Source: Mesorhizobium sp. dw_380 (lineage in GTDB: Bacteria; Pseudomonadota; Alphaproteobacteria; Rhizobiales; Rhizobiaceae). Taken from it: a stretch of DNA of 64,000 nucleotides. Location of the stretch: NCBI RefSeq assembly GCF_018588885.1, contig NZ_JAFFIW010000021.1, positions 1-64,000 of the forward strand, in the 5' to 3' direction. Made by a program: the position numbers and the translations under genes. The notes beneath the pieces were generated by a model. The model saw only the letters and a list, made by a program, of their open reading frames with translations. It searched no databases and was not told the origin of the DNA. Numbering within the stretch: position 1 is the stretch's first letter; each line of letters opens with the position of its first letter. Of the stretch, positions 24,029 to 33,066 are shown in pieces.

Positions 24029-26017
24029 CTAACCTGCTTGCCCGACTATCCTCGAGCCAATTTCCCGCAGCGTGTCGGGCGCAGGCGTTTCCGGCCGGTG
24101 GAGTTCCGCCAACACGGCAAGGGCGGAAGCCTTATCCTGATTCTTCATTGCCACCTGCAGTGCAGCCAGCGCGGCCTGAACCGTCGGCCACGCCACGATA
24201 TCGGTCCTGAGACCGAAGATTTTGGCGATGTCGAGCGTGATGATCTCTTCATTGGCACCCTGAAGCGTCTCATGAAGCTTCTCACCGGGCCTGATGCCGG
24301 TGAATCGGATCGGGATATCCACATAGGGCGTCTTGCCGGCCATGCGGATCATGGTTTCCGCGACTTCGAGAATCGGCACGGGTTTACCCATGTCCAGCAT
24401 GTAGATGGCGTAGTCCTCCTTGCCGTTGCGCCACTGTGCGTCGGCGGCCGACATGATGACGAGGTCGACAGCTTCCGCCACAGTCATGAAATACCGCGTC
24501 ATGCGTCGATCGGTAATCGTGACCGGACCGCCGGCTTCAATCTGCGCCTGGAAGATAGTCGCCACCGAACCATTGGAACCAAACACGTTGCCGAACCGCA
24601 CTGCTATGAACTTGGTGCCAGAACGGCGCCCGTCCGGCTCGATTGCATGGCTTTCGTGCAGGGAACTGACGAGCTGCTCGGCCGCTCTCTTTGTGATGCC
24701 AAGCACCGAGCTCGGATCCACGGCCTTGTCGCTCGAGATGAGCAGGAACTGCGGAACACCGCATTTGGCGGCGACCTCGGCGCAGACAAGCGTGCCGAAA
24801 ACATTGGTCTGAATGGCCGATTCCCAGTTTTCCTCGAGCAGAGGAACGTGTTTGAGCGCCGCGGCGTGAAAGATGATGTCCGGTTTGAATTCCGTGACGA
24901 CACGGGTCATCTGGCGCCGGTCCGCGACATCGACAATGCGGACCTTGAGACGATCCAGGTCCTTCTCGTCGACATACTGGCTCAACTGGAAGATGCCGAA
25001 CTCGGAATTGTCGGCGACCAGCACCGCCCCTGCCCCCAGCTCCAACGACCGCTTGACCAATGTGCGGCCGATGGACCCGGCGCCTCCGGTCACCAGGACG
25101 CGCTTGCCGCCGACGAAGGCACCGATGCGTTCGATATCGGAGGGTACGGTTGGGCGGCGCAGGATGGTTTCCATCTCGACCTCGTCGAGAACGATCTTCC
25201 CCTCCTGCCCCACCTGCGAAAGCCCCGAGAACTGCACGACGGCTATGCCGCCATGCCGGGCGACACGAACAAGCTCGGAATATTCCTCGATCTCGTGCTC
25301 GGCGCCGCTGCCGAAAATGACCAGGTCGATGCTCTTGGTGCCGGCGGCGAAGTCCTCCAGGACATCGATCAGGCGCGGCCGGGACGCCACCACGGGAACG
25401 CCTTGAATCCGTGTGCCCAACGGTGCGCCGCGCTCGGTCGCCATGATGCCGGCGATGGAATAGTCGGCCGGGTCTGCCGTGCGTGTGAAGCGAATGATCA
25501 GGTCGGCCTCGCCAAGCCGACCGACGAACAGCGCCCGCTTGGCCTGCGCTTTGTCGGTCTTCTTGGTGAGGATGCCCCAACTCGCGCCGTCACGAAGAAA
25601 GCGGTAGAACAGCCGAGGCGCCGATATGATGGTGAAGGAAACGAGGAAGAAGACGATGAACTGGCGCTCGTTGAGGCCCTGCACCGGCTGGAAGATACGA
25701 GACAGCAGCGAAATGGCATAAAGCACGACCGTCAGAATCGCGCAGCTCTTCAGGATGTTGAAAAAATCCGGGGTCGAGGCAAAGCGCCAGATCGTGGTGT
25801 AGAGACCACAATACCTGAACAGCAGGTGGCTTATGAGAACGATCCCGACCCAGGTGAGCAGGCCCTCATAGGAGAATGCATCGAAGGAGAGGTTTGACCG
25901 TGAGAGGACGAGGCTGAGCGCCACCGCGATCAGGACCATGACGAGGTCCTGGATCATTATCACGGCGCGCCTCATCTTCGGCCGGAGTCCGAATGCGGCT
26001 TCTACATGGGATGTCAT
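24029..26017 (-). CDS. Nucleotide-sugar 4,6-dehydratase/epimerase, FlaA1/CapD/WbpM type, membrane-bound
   Basis: Large enzyme of the type that converts UDP-GlcNAc to a 4-keto-6-deoxy intermediate for surface sugars. From the ATG at 26017 it has 662 residues: four to five membrane segments in the first 150, a first Rossmann-like region (RALFVGRLGEADLI), and a catalytic SDR domain starting VLVTGGAGSIGRTLV near residue 295. The usual tyrosine site is replaced by the LISSDKAVDPSSVLGITKR pattern of this family (Ser-Asp-Lys), with MRMAGKTPYVDIPI and FTGIRPGEKLHE later. A GTG start at 26095 is an alternative. It is probably co-transcribed with the sugar transferase 130 bases downstream. Confidence 0.88.
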   Translation of the reverse strand: MTSHVEAAFGLRPKMRRAVIMIQDLVMVLIAVALSLVLSRSNLSFDAFSYEGLLTWVGIVLISHLLFRYCGLYTTIWRFASTPDFFNILKSCAILTVVLYAISLLSRIFQPVQGLNERQFIVFFLVSFTIISAPRLFYRFLRDGASWGILTKKTDKAQAKRALFVGRLGEADLIIRFTRTADPADYSIAGIMATERGAPLGTRIQGVPVVASRPRLIDVLEDFAAGTKSIDLVIFGSGAEHEIEEYSELVRVARHGGIAVVQFSGLSQVGQEGKIVLDEVEMETILRRPTVPSDIERIGAFVGGKRVLVTGGAGSIGRTLVKRSLELGAGAVLVADNSEFGIFQLSQYVDEKDLDRLKVRIVDVADRRQMTRVVTEFKPDIIFHAAALKHVPLLEENWESAIQTNVFGTLVCAEVAAKCGVPQFLLISSDKAVDPSSVLGITKRAAEQLVSSLHESHAIEPDGRRSGTKFIAVRFGNVFGSNGSVATIFQAQIEAGGPVTITDRRMTRYFMTVAEAVDLVIMSAADAQWRNGKEDYAIYMLDMGKPVPILEVAETMIRMAGKTPYVDIPIRFTGIRPGEKLHETLQGANEEIITLDIAKIFGLRTDIVAWPTVQAALAALQVAMKNQDKASALAVLAELHRPETPAPDTLREIGSRIVGQAG

Positions 26018-26455
26018 CGGGCAGTACTGAACTCCGGGCGTGAGAACTTCAACACCAATGCGGCGCCAGATCGAATACCATCCGTCACCAGCCACCTGTT
26101 CTTAGCGCCAAATCCTCGGCCCCCGCCGCCTCTATCGCATAGCGTGGACTCGAGGCCATCGCCAGAGGTTTTTTCACAGGCCGTTTGATTAGGACGAAGT
26201 GCGTCGACCAAGATAGCGCGCAACAGCAAGTGAAAATGTAGCTATCGCTTATAGATATGACCGGCGGCGCAGGTAAATGTGGAGACGGGCGGAAAGGTGA
26301 AGGGTTCACGCTGTTGCCACAGCTAGATCAGGCGATGCAAAATGGCGGCCGCTTGACGTCCTCTCTACAGCGCGACTCAGCCCTTTCGTTCATCGCCGCA
26401 CATTTTTGAAGATCCCCAAGGAAAACGCTGGATGGCTGGCCGGGCGATTTTGCGG
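26018..26455. other. Divergent intergenic region without gene
   Basis: This stretch separates the CapD-like gene (minus) from the phosphohexomutase gene (plus). I see no gene or RNA motif. The 26180-26420 part is visibly richer in A and T than the flanks and should contain the minus-strand promoter. A plus-strand promoter candidate follows directly. Confidence 0.4.
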
Positions 26456-26483
26456 TTGACAGGGAAGCATACTGCAATATGAC
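26456..26483 (+). promoter_or_regulatory. Sigma-70-like promoter of the phosphohexomutase gene
   Basis: TTGACA at 26456-26461, a 16-base spacer and TATGAC at 26478-26483 form a good housekeeping promoter. Transcription would begin near 26490, downstream of the ATG at 26479. This supports the internal ATG at 26515 as the real translation start of the next gene. Confidence 0.55.
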
Positions 26484-26514
26484 GGCCTTCCCTCTCACCA
26501 GCCAAAGCGAAGTG

Positions 26515-27933
26515 ATGAAATTTGGATCGAGTGGCCTTCGAGGCTTGGCTTCGGAACTGGTCGGGAAACCGAGTGGACTTTACACCGAGGCTTTCGCCTG
26601 GCGCCTGGCTGCCGGCGGGATGCAGCCGAAGGCGATGGTTCTGGTCGGTCGCGACTTGCGCGACAGCAGTCCGGCCATCGCTTCCAATTGTATGGCAGCC
26701 CTGGCGGCAAGTGGCCTTCAACCGATCGATTGCGGCGCCATACCAACGCCAGCTTTGGCGCTGTATGGCCAGCAGCATGGCGCAGCGGCGCTTATGGTGA
26801 CGGGTTCGCATATTCCCGCGGACCGCAACGGCATCAAATTCTACAGCCCGCATGGTGAAATCAGCAAGGCCGATGAAGCGGCCATCGCACACTATGCCGC
26901 TGAAAGGTCAGCTTCCTATTCCTTGCCGGCCTTGATGGAAACGGCTTTTCCAGCACACCATGATCAGGCGATCGCCGCCTATCGCGCACGCGCCGGGGAC
27001 ATATTGGAGCCTGGCTCCCTTTCCGGCATGAAGGTCGGTGTTTATCAGCACAGTTCGGTCGCGGCGGACCTGCTGGTCGAGATTCTTCAATCCTTCGGCG
27101 CCAGTGTGACGCCTGTCGGGAAATCCGATGCCTTCGTGCCGGTCGACACCGAAGCCGTGAACCCGGCCACACTTGCGAAATTCAAAGGCTGGGCCCGAGA
27201 ATTCAACCTCGACGCCATCGTGTCGACGGACGCCGATGCCGACCGTCCGCTCATCGCCGACGAGAACGGCGATCTCTTTCGCGGCGACCTGATCGGCCTC
27301 GCCACGGCCCTGTTCTTGCGGGCGGATGTCGTCGTGACGCCGGTGACCTCCAATTCAGGCATTTCGAAAGCCTTCGGTTTCGAGGTCGTGAGAACGAGGG
27401 TCGGATCCCCCTTTGTCATCGAAGCCATGGAAGCGTCATACCAGGCCGGTCGCATCGTCGTTGGCTTCGAGGCCAATGGCGGCGTTCTCCTGGGGTCGGA
27501 TTGTTCCCTGCACGGAAAGACATTGGCGGCTTTGCCGACGCGGGATTCCTTGCTCCCCATCCTCGCCGTCCTCGGCCTGGTCGCATCGACGGGAAACACG
27601 CTGTCGCATCAGCGCGAGCTTTGGAAGCTTCCGGCATGCGCGAGCGAGCGCCTGGAGAACTTCCCCGTGGAAACTTCGCGAGGCCTGATGCGCCGGCTCG
27701 CGGACCGGGATTCATTGCAGCAATTCCTGGCGCCTTTCGGGACGGTTGCCGAAGTCGATGAAACCGACGGCCTCAGGGCACGAATGCTGACCGGCGAGAT
27801 CATCCATCTGCGGCCGTCCGGCAACGCGCCGGAACTCCGGTGCTACTCGGAGGCCGCGGACCATGACAGGGCAACAGCGGTCGTGGCGCTGACGCTTGAA
27901 AAGGCGCGGGCGATAGCATCCGAGGCCGTTTGA
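26515..27933 (+). CDS. Phosphohexomutase (phosphomannomutase/phosphoglucomutase family)
   Basis: Interconverts hexose-1- and 6-phosphates, most likely mannose, feeding GDP-sugar or other precursors for polysaccharides. The chosen start MKFGSSGLRGLASEL matches the family N-terminus and gives 472 residues. A longer ATG at 26479 adds 12. The phosphoserine loop is TGSHIPADRNG, the metal loop DADADRP, the sugar loop FEANGG and the phosphate loop RPSGNAPELR. Note the active-site loop has Ile rather than the common Asn after Ser-His. It follows its own promoter and stands apart from other + genes. Substrate choice cannot be read. Confidence 0.88.
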   Translation: MKFGSSGLRGLASELVGKPSGLYTEAFAWRLAAGGMQPKAMVLVGRDLRDSSPAIASNCMAALAASGLQPIDCGAIPTPALALYGQQHGAAALMVTGSHIPADRNGIKFYSPHGEISKADEAAIAHYAAERSASYSLPALMETAFPAHHDQAIAAYRARAGDILEPGSLSGMKVGVYQHSSVAADLLVEILQSFGASVTPVGKSDAFVPVDTEAVNPATLAKFKGWAREFNLDAIVSTDADADRPLIADENGDLFRGDLIGLATALFLRADVVVTPVTSNSGISKAFGFEVVRTRVGSPFVIEAMEASYQAGRIVVGFEANGGVLLGSDCSLHGKTLAALPTRDSLLPILAVLGLVASTGNTLSHQRELWKLPACASERLENFPVETSRGLMRRLADRDSLQQFLAPFGTVAEVDETDGLRARMLTGEIIHLRPSGNAPELRCYSEAADHDRATAVVALTLEKARAIASEAV

Positions 27934-27971
27934 CTGGCGCCCCACGGTCGACCAGGCGCGCCATTCGACGT

Positions 27972-28904
27972 TCAGATGCGGCCCAGGACAAATGCGAGAT
28001 AGAGCCCCAGGGTCCCGGCAAAAGTCTGCCGATAGACACCGCTTGCCCGCAGCGCGCTCAGGCGCCGGAAAAGACCGCCCTGCCGACCGCTTGCGAACAC
28101 ATCGACACACGCCGCCGCCTCAGGGGTAAGGAGGTCGCGATTGACGGCCAGACCCGCAAGATTGAGATCGGTCCAGCCGGCAAACTCGCCCTTGAACAGC
28201 CGGCCAAGCCGCGAGACCCTCGCCTGCCACGATACATTGGCGCCGACCAGGTTCGAGGCGTGCTGCCGGTAGCGCACCAGCGGCCGCGGGTCGTAGCAGG
28301 CAACGCCGCCGGCACCGGTGACGATCAGATAGGCCCACCAGTCATGGCTGACGAAGTCTGACCGCGCGGAAGCCTTGGACAGCAGATCGCGCGCGGCGCG
28401 GTTGAGCAGGATGGTGTTGCCGCCACCAATGCTCTGCACGAGCGCGTTGCGGAAGGACGGCGGCCGCCGGAACAAGGGCGAGTGGCCGACAAGGCTTCCC
28501 GTTTCGGTCATGGTCGCGGTTCGCGAGCAGAACATCAGCGGGATTTCCGCGCCGAATGCCTGCATCCATCGGATAGCGCTTTCCAGCCTGTCCGGCTCCC
28601 AGACGTCGTCCTGGTCACTGAAGGCATAGCAGTCGGCATCGATGCGCCGGTCGAGAATCATCGAACGGAAATTGGCGGCGAACCCTCGCCGCGGCCCCTC
28701 CACCACTGTTATCAGGCCCTTTGTCCAGCGGGACTTCCAAGCCTCGATGATGGCGAGCGTGCCGTCGACGGAGCCATCGTCGGAGATCCAGAGATCGATG
28801 AGCGGATGGGACTGGGCAAGCAGGGATTGCAACTGCTCATCGACGAACGCCGCGCCGTCTTTCGTGCCCATGAGGATCGCTACGCGCAGGTCTGCCCTAT
28901 CCAC
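27972..28904 (-). CDS. Family 2 glycosyltransferase
   Basis: GT-A enzyme probably adding a sugar to the O-antigen or other surface glycan on the cytoplasmic side. The 310 residues start with VAILMGTKDGAAFVDEQLQSLL and have the nucleotide-binding ISDDGSVDGT (about 42-51) and the metal-binding SDQDDVWEPDR (about 95-105). A catalytic-loop SHDWW and YRQHASNLVGAN follow, as in rhamnosyltransferase-like GT2 enzymes. The last 30 residues are weakly hydrophobic. It lies 111 bases after the GT-D-like gene on the same strand and is probably the last gene of the O-antigen operon. With rmlABCD upstream, dTDP-rhamnose is a reasonable donor. Confidence 0.88.
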   Translation of the reverse strand: MDRADLRVAILMGTKDGAAFVDEQLQSLLAQSHPLIDLWISDDGSVDGTLAIIEAWKSRWTKGLITVVEGPRRGFAANFRSMILDRRIDADCYAFSDQDDVWEPDRLESAIRWMQAFGAEIPLMFCSRTATMTETGSLVGHSPLFRRPPSFRNALVQSIGGGNTILLNRAARDLLSKASARSDFVSHDWWAYLIVTGAGGVACYDPRPLVRYRQHASNLVGANVSWQARVSRLGRLFKGEFAGWTDLNLAGLAVNRDLLTPEAAACVDVFASGRQGGLFRRLSALRASGVYRQTFAGTLGLYLAFVLGRI

Positions 28905-29015
28905 TGATGTCGAACACCTTATCTGAGATTTTCATGTGCGAGGCCTGTCCCGGTCATCAAGAACCGTGTCGGCTTGCTGCGCATGGCGATAACTTAATCG
29001 ATAGCGCTCTGCGGC

Positions 29016-29972
29016 TTACAAATAGAACCGTTGTGATAAGGCGCTCATCCAAGAGGTCAGGCGCGAAGGTTTTTGTAGCATATAGGGTTCATGCCCGCGA
29101 GACGGCTCGCGTGCCGGTGTCTTTGTCGCGAAGACTAGTGGCCTCGTGGCGCGATCATCCCACGCGTCCAAGAGTCCGCCGAGGTCAAGAGCAACTCCGC
29201 CCTGCCGCCTTATTGTGGCAGCATATGCTTTCCCTGGTATGCCCGCCCCAATCAGTACAAGCCGACCGCCCTGAGGTGTATCTATCGTTTTTTGTACCCG
29301 CTCGTAACTGCCGGGGTAGATCGATTCGGTGCCATCATCATCAGTCCATCGGTCGCGATGGGCGGCCATATCCGGAATTCGAATATGTTGAACCTCGACG
29401 CCTAGCACCTGCCTTAATCGATCGGGCAGTGTGGGGGAGCAGTGGATAAGCGTCACCGACTTGGCAGAAACGATCAATCTTTCCCAGAAATGCTGCAGGG
29501 CAAGATCATAGGGAACCCAAGACGAGCAGAGCGATACACCATGCCGCATATTGGTGAGGCTCCAACGATGCAACCCAAATAGGCGTCGCACCGCGTGGTC
29601 TTCCAGAGACTTTTCAACCTCACGCAGTTTCAGGCTGCGACGAAATCGGTTGGTGAAATCAGGATCGGTCAGCTTGAGTTCGTATGCGGATGCGTCGGCA
29701 AGCCAGACGTCGTCCCGATTGCCGATCAGATCGGCAGTTGCCAGCGCCGCCCGCAATTGCCGCGCTAGCTGTATCAGCATGTCCGGATCGACGTCGGGCC
29801 CGAACATCCAGTGAAAATACTCATAATCTTTTTCCGTTGCGGTCTTGGGATCGTAAAGAAGTAACGCACCCTCGCTATCGCCCAAACGCACAAAGGAGAA
29901 ACCTGTGCGGCGCTTGGCTGCCCGTAACAGCACTTGGCTGACCTCGTCGCTTCCCAGAAGTGGATCGCGCAT
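29016..29972 (-). CDS. Putative GT-D-fold glycosyltransferase
   Basis: The 318-residue protein has near its N-terminus FSFVRLGDSEGALLLYD, which resembles the R-x-G-D-x-E element of the GT-D glycosyltransferase fold (formerly DUF1792). The C-terminal part has RLVLIGAGIPGKAYAATI, a nucleotide-sugar-type turn, followed by VALDLGGLLDAW, also seen in these proteins. No membrane segment or signal peptide is visible. It starts five bases after the wzt stop and is part of the O-antigen operon, so a role in glycan assembly is likely. The assignment is from motif memory. Donor and acceptor are unknown. Its lower GC fits the cassette around it. Confidence 0.65.
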   Translation of the reverse strand: MRDPLLGSDEVSQVLLRAAKRRTGFSFVRLGDSEGALLLYDPKTATEKDYEYFHWMFGPDVDPDMLIQLARQLRAALATADLIGNRDDVWLADASAYELKLTDPDFTNRFRRSLKLREVEKSLEDHAVRRLFGLHRWSLTNMRHGVSLCSSWVPYDLALQHFWERLIVSAKSVTLIHCSPTLPDRLRQVLGVEVQHIRIPDMAAHRDRWTDDDGTESIYPGSYERVQKTIDTPQGGRLVLIGAGIPGKAYAATIRRQGGVALDLGGLLDAWDDRATRPLVFATKTPAREPSRGHEPYMLQKPSRLTSWMSALSQRFYL

Positions 29973-29977
29973 GAAAT

Positions 29978-31432
29978 TTAGTCCTGAACATTTTGCAGAC
30001 TTAGCTGTGGCGAGAGGTCGAAAAAGCCCTTAGCCAGCAAATCATTCTCGGGAGCTACACGTATGACTAGTGCGTCCACCATCCGATGCATCAGATCCGA
30101 ACTTTGCTCGCTGGTTCCATAGACAGCGCCGCCAACGAAATATGTGCCCGGAAGCAGCAAACAGTTGAATTCGAAGCAAACTTTCACGCACGATCCGCGA
30201 GTTGCAGCGGTTTTCAGCGACGCAACGTCCGCACTCATCGCACCTGCCACGGTTAGACCGCTAACGGTCCTAACTGCAAAGCCGAATGAGACATTGGTGG
30301 CATCTAGGTGGAAATCGACATAGTATTCCAACACATAACGTTTACCCAGCCGCAACACGTTTACCGCATCGCCGTAGACCGTGACTAAGCGAATGTCACG
30401 TATGCTTGCTCCCCGTTCCTCAAGCCTTACCGCAGACCGCGAAACGAGACTGGGATCATGGTAATCTGCCAGCCCATCGTCCTCTGATGCCGAGATGGCA
30501 GAAGGTTCGCACGCTGACGGCGGCTGCCTGATGGCTCCCTGCGTATCTTCGAAGCCTCCATCAAAAACGCTATCCGCTACTTGGACTTTCGTTGGAGCAG
30601 AACTCAACGCCAGAATCCCAGCACGGATCCCCGGTGCTGTCTCCACACTGGCGTTGACCAGTCGTTGGTAGTGACCCGTCACCGTCTTCGGTCGTCCTTC
30701 AAATATCTTCTCGCCGTTATCGATCAGTATGGCTCGTGTGCAGAGTTGCACGATAGTTTGGGCGCCGTGGCTGACGAACAGAATAGTCCCCCCCTTGTCC
30801 TTAATATCCTCAATGCGGGCGAAGCATTTGCGTTGGAATGCCTCATCCCCCACCGCAAGTGCCTCGTCCACCACCAGAATGTCTGGGTCGACATTGATGG
30901 CCGTAGCGAAGGCTAGGCGCACGTACATGCCCGACGAATAGGTTTTCACAGGCTGGTCGATGAAGGGGCCGATATCGGCGAAACGCGCGATGTCGTCGAA
31001 GCGCCACTCCATCTCCTTGCGCGGCACACCGAGGATAGCCGCGTTGAGGAAGACGTTTTCTCGTCCGGTAAATTCAGGATTGAATCCGGCGCCAAGCTCG
31101 AGCAGTGCGGCGATGCGACCGTTGACCTCGACCGCGCCGCTGGTTGGCTGCAATGTGCCGCATATGATCTGCAGCAACGTCGACTTTCCGGAACCATTCC
31201 GCCCGATGATGCCAACTGTCTCGCCCCTCCCGATCTCGAAGGAGACCCCCGACAGAGCGGCGAAGTCACGAAAATAGCGACGCGGCGGGCGGCCTATCAG
31301 CCGCTCCAGACGCGGCACGACCATCTGTTTGAACCGGTCTTCCGGCCGGTCGAACATTACATAATGTTTCGAGACATTGCGCACACTAACGGCGGCATTT
31401 GAGGCGCGAGCACCCAGCTTGTCAGAGGACAT
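29978..31432 (-). CDS. wzt: O-antigen/polysaccharide ABC exporter ATP-binding protein
   Basis: Powers export of lipid-linked polysaccharide with Wzm. From the ATG at 31432, which lies inside the end of wzm, it has 484 residues. The ATPase domain has Walker A GIIGRNGSGKST (about 75-86), the signature YSSGMYVRLAFA and Walker B ILVVDEALAVGDEAF. Residues beyond about 290 form a second domain that looks like the Wzt C-terminal carbohydrate-binding beta sandwich (VLRLGKRYVLEYYVDFHL and GTYFVGGAVYG). Such a domain usually recognises the terminal group of the finished chain, which fits the methyltransferase encoded upstream. A longer start to 31489 is not supported. Confidence 0.9.
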   Translation of the reverse strand: MSSDKLGARASNAAVSVRNVSKHYVMFDRPEDRFKQMVVPRLERLIGRPPRRYFRDFAALSGVSFEIGRGETVGIIGRNGSGKSTLLQIICGTLQPTSGAVEVNGRIAALLELGAGFNPEFTGRENVFLNAAILGVPRKEMEWRFDDIARFADIGPFIDQPVKTYSSGMYVRLAFATAINVDPDILVVDEALAVGDEAFQRKCFARIEDIKDKGGTILFVSHGAQTIVQLCTRAILIDNGEKIFEGRPKTVTGHYQRLVNASVETAPGIRAGILALSSAPTKVQVADSVFDGGFEDTQGAIRQPPSACEPSAISASEDDGLADYHDPSLVSRSAVRLEERGASIRDIRLVTVYGDAVNVLRLGKRYVLEYYVDFHLDATNVSFGFAVRTVSGLTVAGAMSADVASLKTAATRGSCVKVCFEFNCLLLPGTYFVGGAVYGTSEQSSDLMHRMVDALVIRVAPENDLLAKGFFDLSPQLSLQNVQD

Positions 31433-32228
31433 CGGCAAAGCCCCTGCGAGTCTTTTGGAAAAATTGATAACCGAGAAAGGCGATCGCAATTGCCACCAGC
31501 GAATAGAGGCCGAGTGCTGTCCAATCCGGTTGCATACCGAAAATCACCACATTGCGGAAACTCTCGACTGGAATTGCCAGCGGATTGAGGGAAAGCCAGG
31601 GTTGGAGCCAAGGCGGCAATGATGTCCTCTGGAAGAAAACTGGCGACAAAAACATTATCGCGGTCACCAACGGGGCGACGATCTGGCCCATATCCCGAAA
31701 ATAGACTCCGATCGAAGCCAATATCCAGGCTATGCCGATTACCAGTACAATCAGCGGTACGAAGACCACTGGAGCCAACACCACCGTTGCGGGGATGCGG
31801 TCGAAGACGATGTAGGCAAAGACGAGCAGCACCAGCAAGCTGACAGCCGCATGAAACAACGCTGCGCCAGCTGAAACCACTGGCAGGATCTGGATCGGAA
31901 ACACGATCTTCTTGACATAATTGGCGTTGCCAACGATCAAGCCGGGCGACAGCGAAATCACCTCCGCGAAGAATTGAAAGACAATCAGCCCGCAAAACAG
32001 AACAACCGCAAACTCTCCGGTCGAATGTGTCGCGCTCTGCTGTTCAGGCATCGTCCAACGCGACTTCATCACCACGCCGAACACGAAGGTATAGACAGCC
32101 AGCATAAATAGCGGATTGAGGAGCGACCAGAACAGGCCGAGCGCCGAGCCGCGATAGCGGCCGGCAATCTCACGGCTGATGAGCGAAAATATGAGGACGA
32201 ACCTATTCGCCAAATCTGCCACCAACAA
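31422..32228 (-). CDS. wzm: O-antigen/polysaccharide ABC exporter permease
   Basis: Membrane half of the ABC-2 type exporter. The 268-residue product has six hydrophobic segments, begins with the amphipathic ISREIAGRYRGSALGLFWSLLNPL pattern typical of Wzm/KpsM proteins, and ends in FQKTRRGFADVL. The longest frame starts at TTG 32228. A GTG at 32222 (VADLANRF) is equally possible and no strong ribosome site separates them. The wzt start overlaps its last codons. With wzt it indicates that the locus makes an ABC-exported polysaccharide, not a Wzx/Wzy-exported one. Confidence 0.88.
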   Translation of the reverse strand: MLVADLANRFVLIFSLISREIAGRYRGSALGLFWSLLNPLFMLAVYTFVFGVVMKSRWTMPEQQSATHSTGEFAVVLFCGLIVFQFFAEVISLSPGLIVGNANYVKKIVFPIQILPVVSAGAALFHAAVSLLVLLVFAYIVFDRIPATVVLAPVVFVPLIVLVIGIAWILASIGVYFRDMGQIVAPLVTAIMFLSPVFFQRTSLPPWLQPWLSLNPLAIPVESFRNVVIFGMQPDWTALGLYSLVAIAIAFLGYQFFQKTRRGFADVL

Positions 32229-32255
32229 AACGGAACGGTATCTCGGACAATCGCC

Positions 32256-33038
32256 TCAACGTCGCCGTGCCAGAAAGCAAGCCGACGGGCCATTCACATG
32301 ATCGCCTGCTACAAACGACTCTTCGACGCTGAAGCCTGCGCGGGAGAGCGTTTCGAGAATGCCATCCCGTGACATCCATACGGAAGTGTCATGAACGCCG
32401 CCGTTGAAAAGATCAGTGGTCTGAGCTCCCAAATAAGAGCGCCAATAATATTTGGCAGTGTACCCATTGTATTCGGCAGTAGTCACCCGACCCGAAAAAG
32501 GAACACGCCGCCGATCCCCCTGCGGCATGTACTCCTCGTCAAAAAAATGCGTCCATAGAAATATTGTCTCCGAGCGATTCGTCATATTCACTAATGCGCG
32601 AAGGGGATCGACAAAGTGATACAATATGCCGCTCGCAACGATAAGCTCAAACCTTTCGTCGGACTTATCAAGCCACTTCTCTACCTCACCATACTCGACA
32701 TGAAGGTTCTTTAGATCAAGCACCTCCTTCGTGATAAGTGTTTTCAAGTAACAAAACGAGTTTCCCTCGATCGCGAGAAGACTTCCGACTCCAGCACGGA
32801 TCAACGAATAGCTATGACCTCCCTCCAAGGGGCCTAACTCTACAGCGTTAACGCCAACGATCGATGCACCAAGTTTGGTCACCAGATAAGCAATTCGAGG
32901 ATCTTCGAAGAGTGGCACGACGCCTCCGCTCGACAAGCCAGACTCCTTCGGAAATCCGGAAGTCCAGCGACCCGCAAAGACATCTATGGCAGCTTGCTTC
33001 GAGGGCAGCTCTGAAGAGTACCGTTCGTTCACCAGCAC
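32256..33038 (-). CDS. SAM-dependent methyltransferase (class I, putative)
   Basis: The 260 residues have a Rossmann-type core: VGVNAVELGPLEGGHSYSLIR as SAM-binding motif I (with an ELGPLEG loop), followed by LLAIEGN (acidic end of strand 2) and FELIVASGILYHFVDPL. A GTG start at 33038 follows GGGAGAAAG at good spacing. In ABC-exported O-antigens a methyltransferase often caps the non-reducing end and sets chain length. This gene sits directly before wzm-wzt, so that role is a reasonable inference. The acceptor is unknown. GC is lower than in the housekeeping genes. Confidence 0.78.
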   Translation of the reverse strand: MLVNERYSSELPSKQAAIDVFAGRWTSGFPKESGLSSGGVVPLFEDPRIAYLVTKLGASIVGVNAVELGPLEGGHSYSLIRAGVGSLLAIEGNSFCYLKTLITKEVLDLKNLHVEYGEVEKWLDKSDERFELIVASGILYHFVDPLRALVNMTNRSETIFLWTHFFDEEYMPQGDRRRVPFSGRVTTAEYNGYTAKYYWRSYLGAQTTDLFNGGVHDTSVWMSRDGILETLSRAGFSVEESFVAGDHVNGPSACFLARRR

Positions 33039-33066
33039 AATCTTTCTCCCTTTTGTACCGTTTTAT

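Noticed and set aside
24038..25897. A 619-codon + strand frame opposite the CapD-like gene
   Set aside because: No domain seen. Shadow of the SDR gene.
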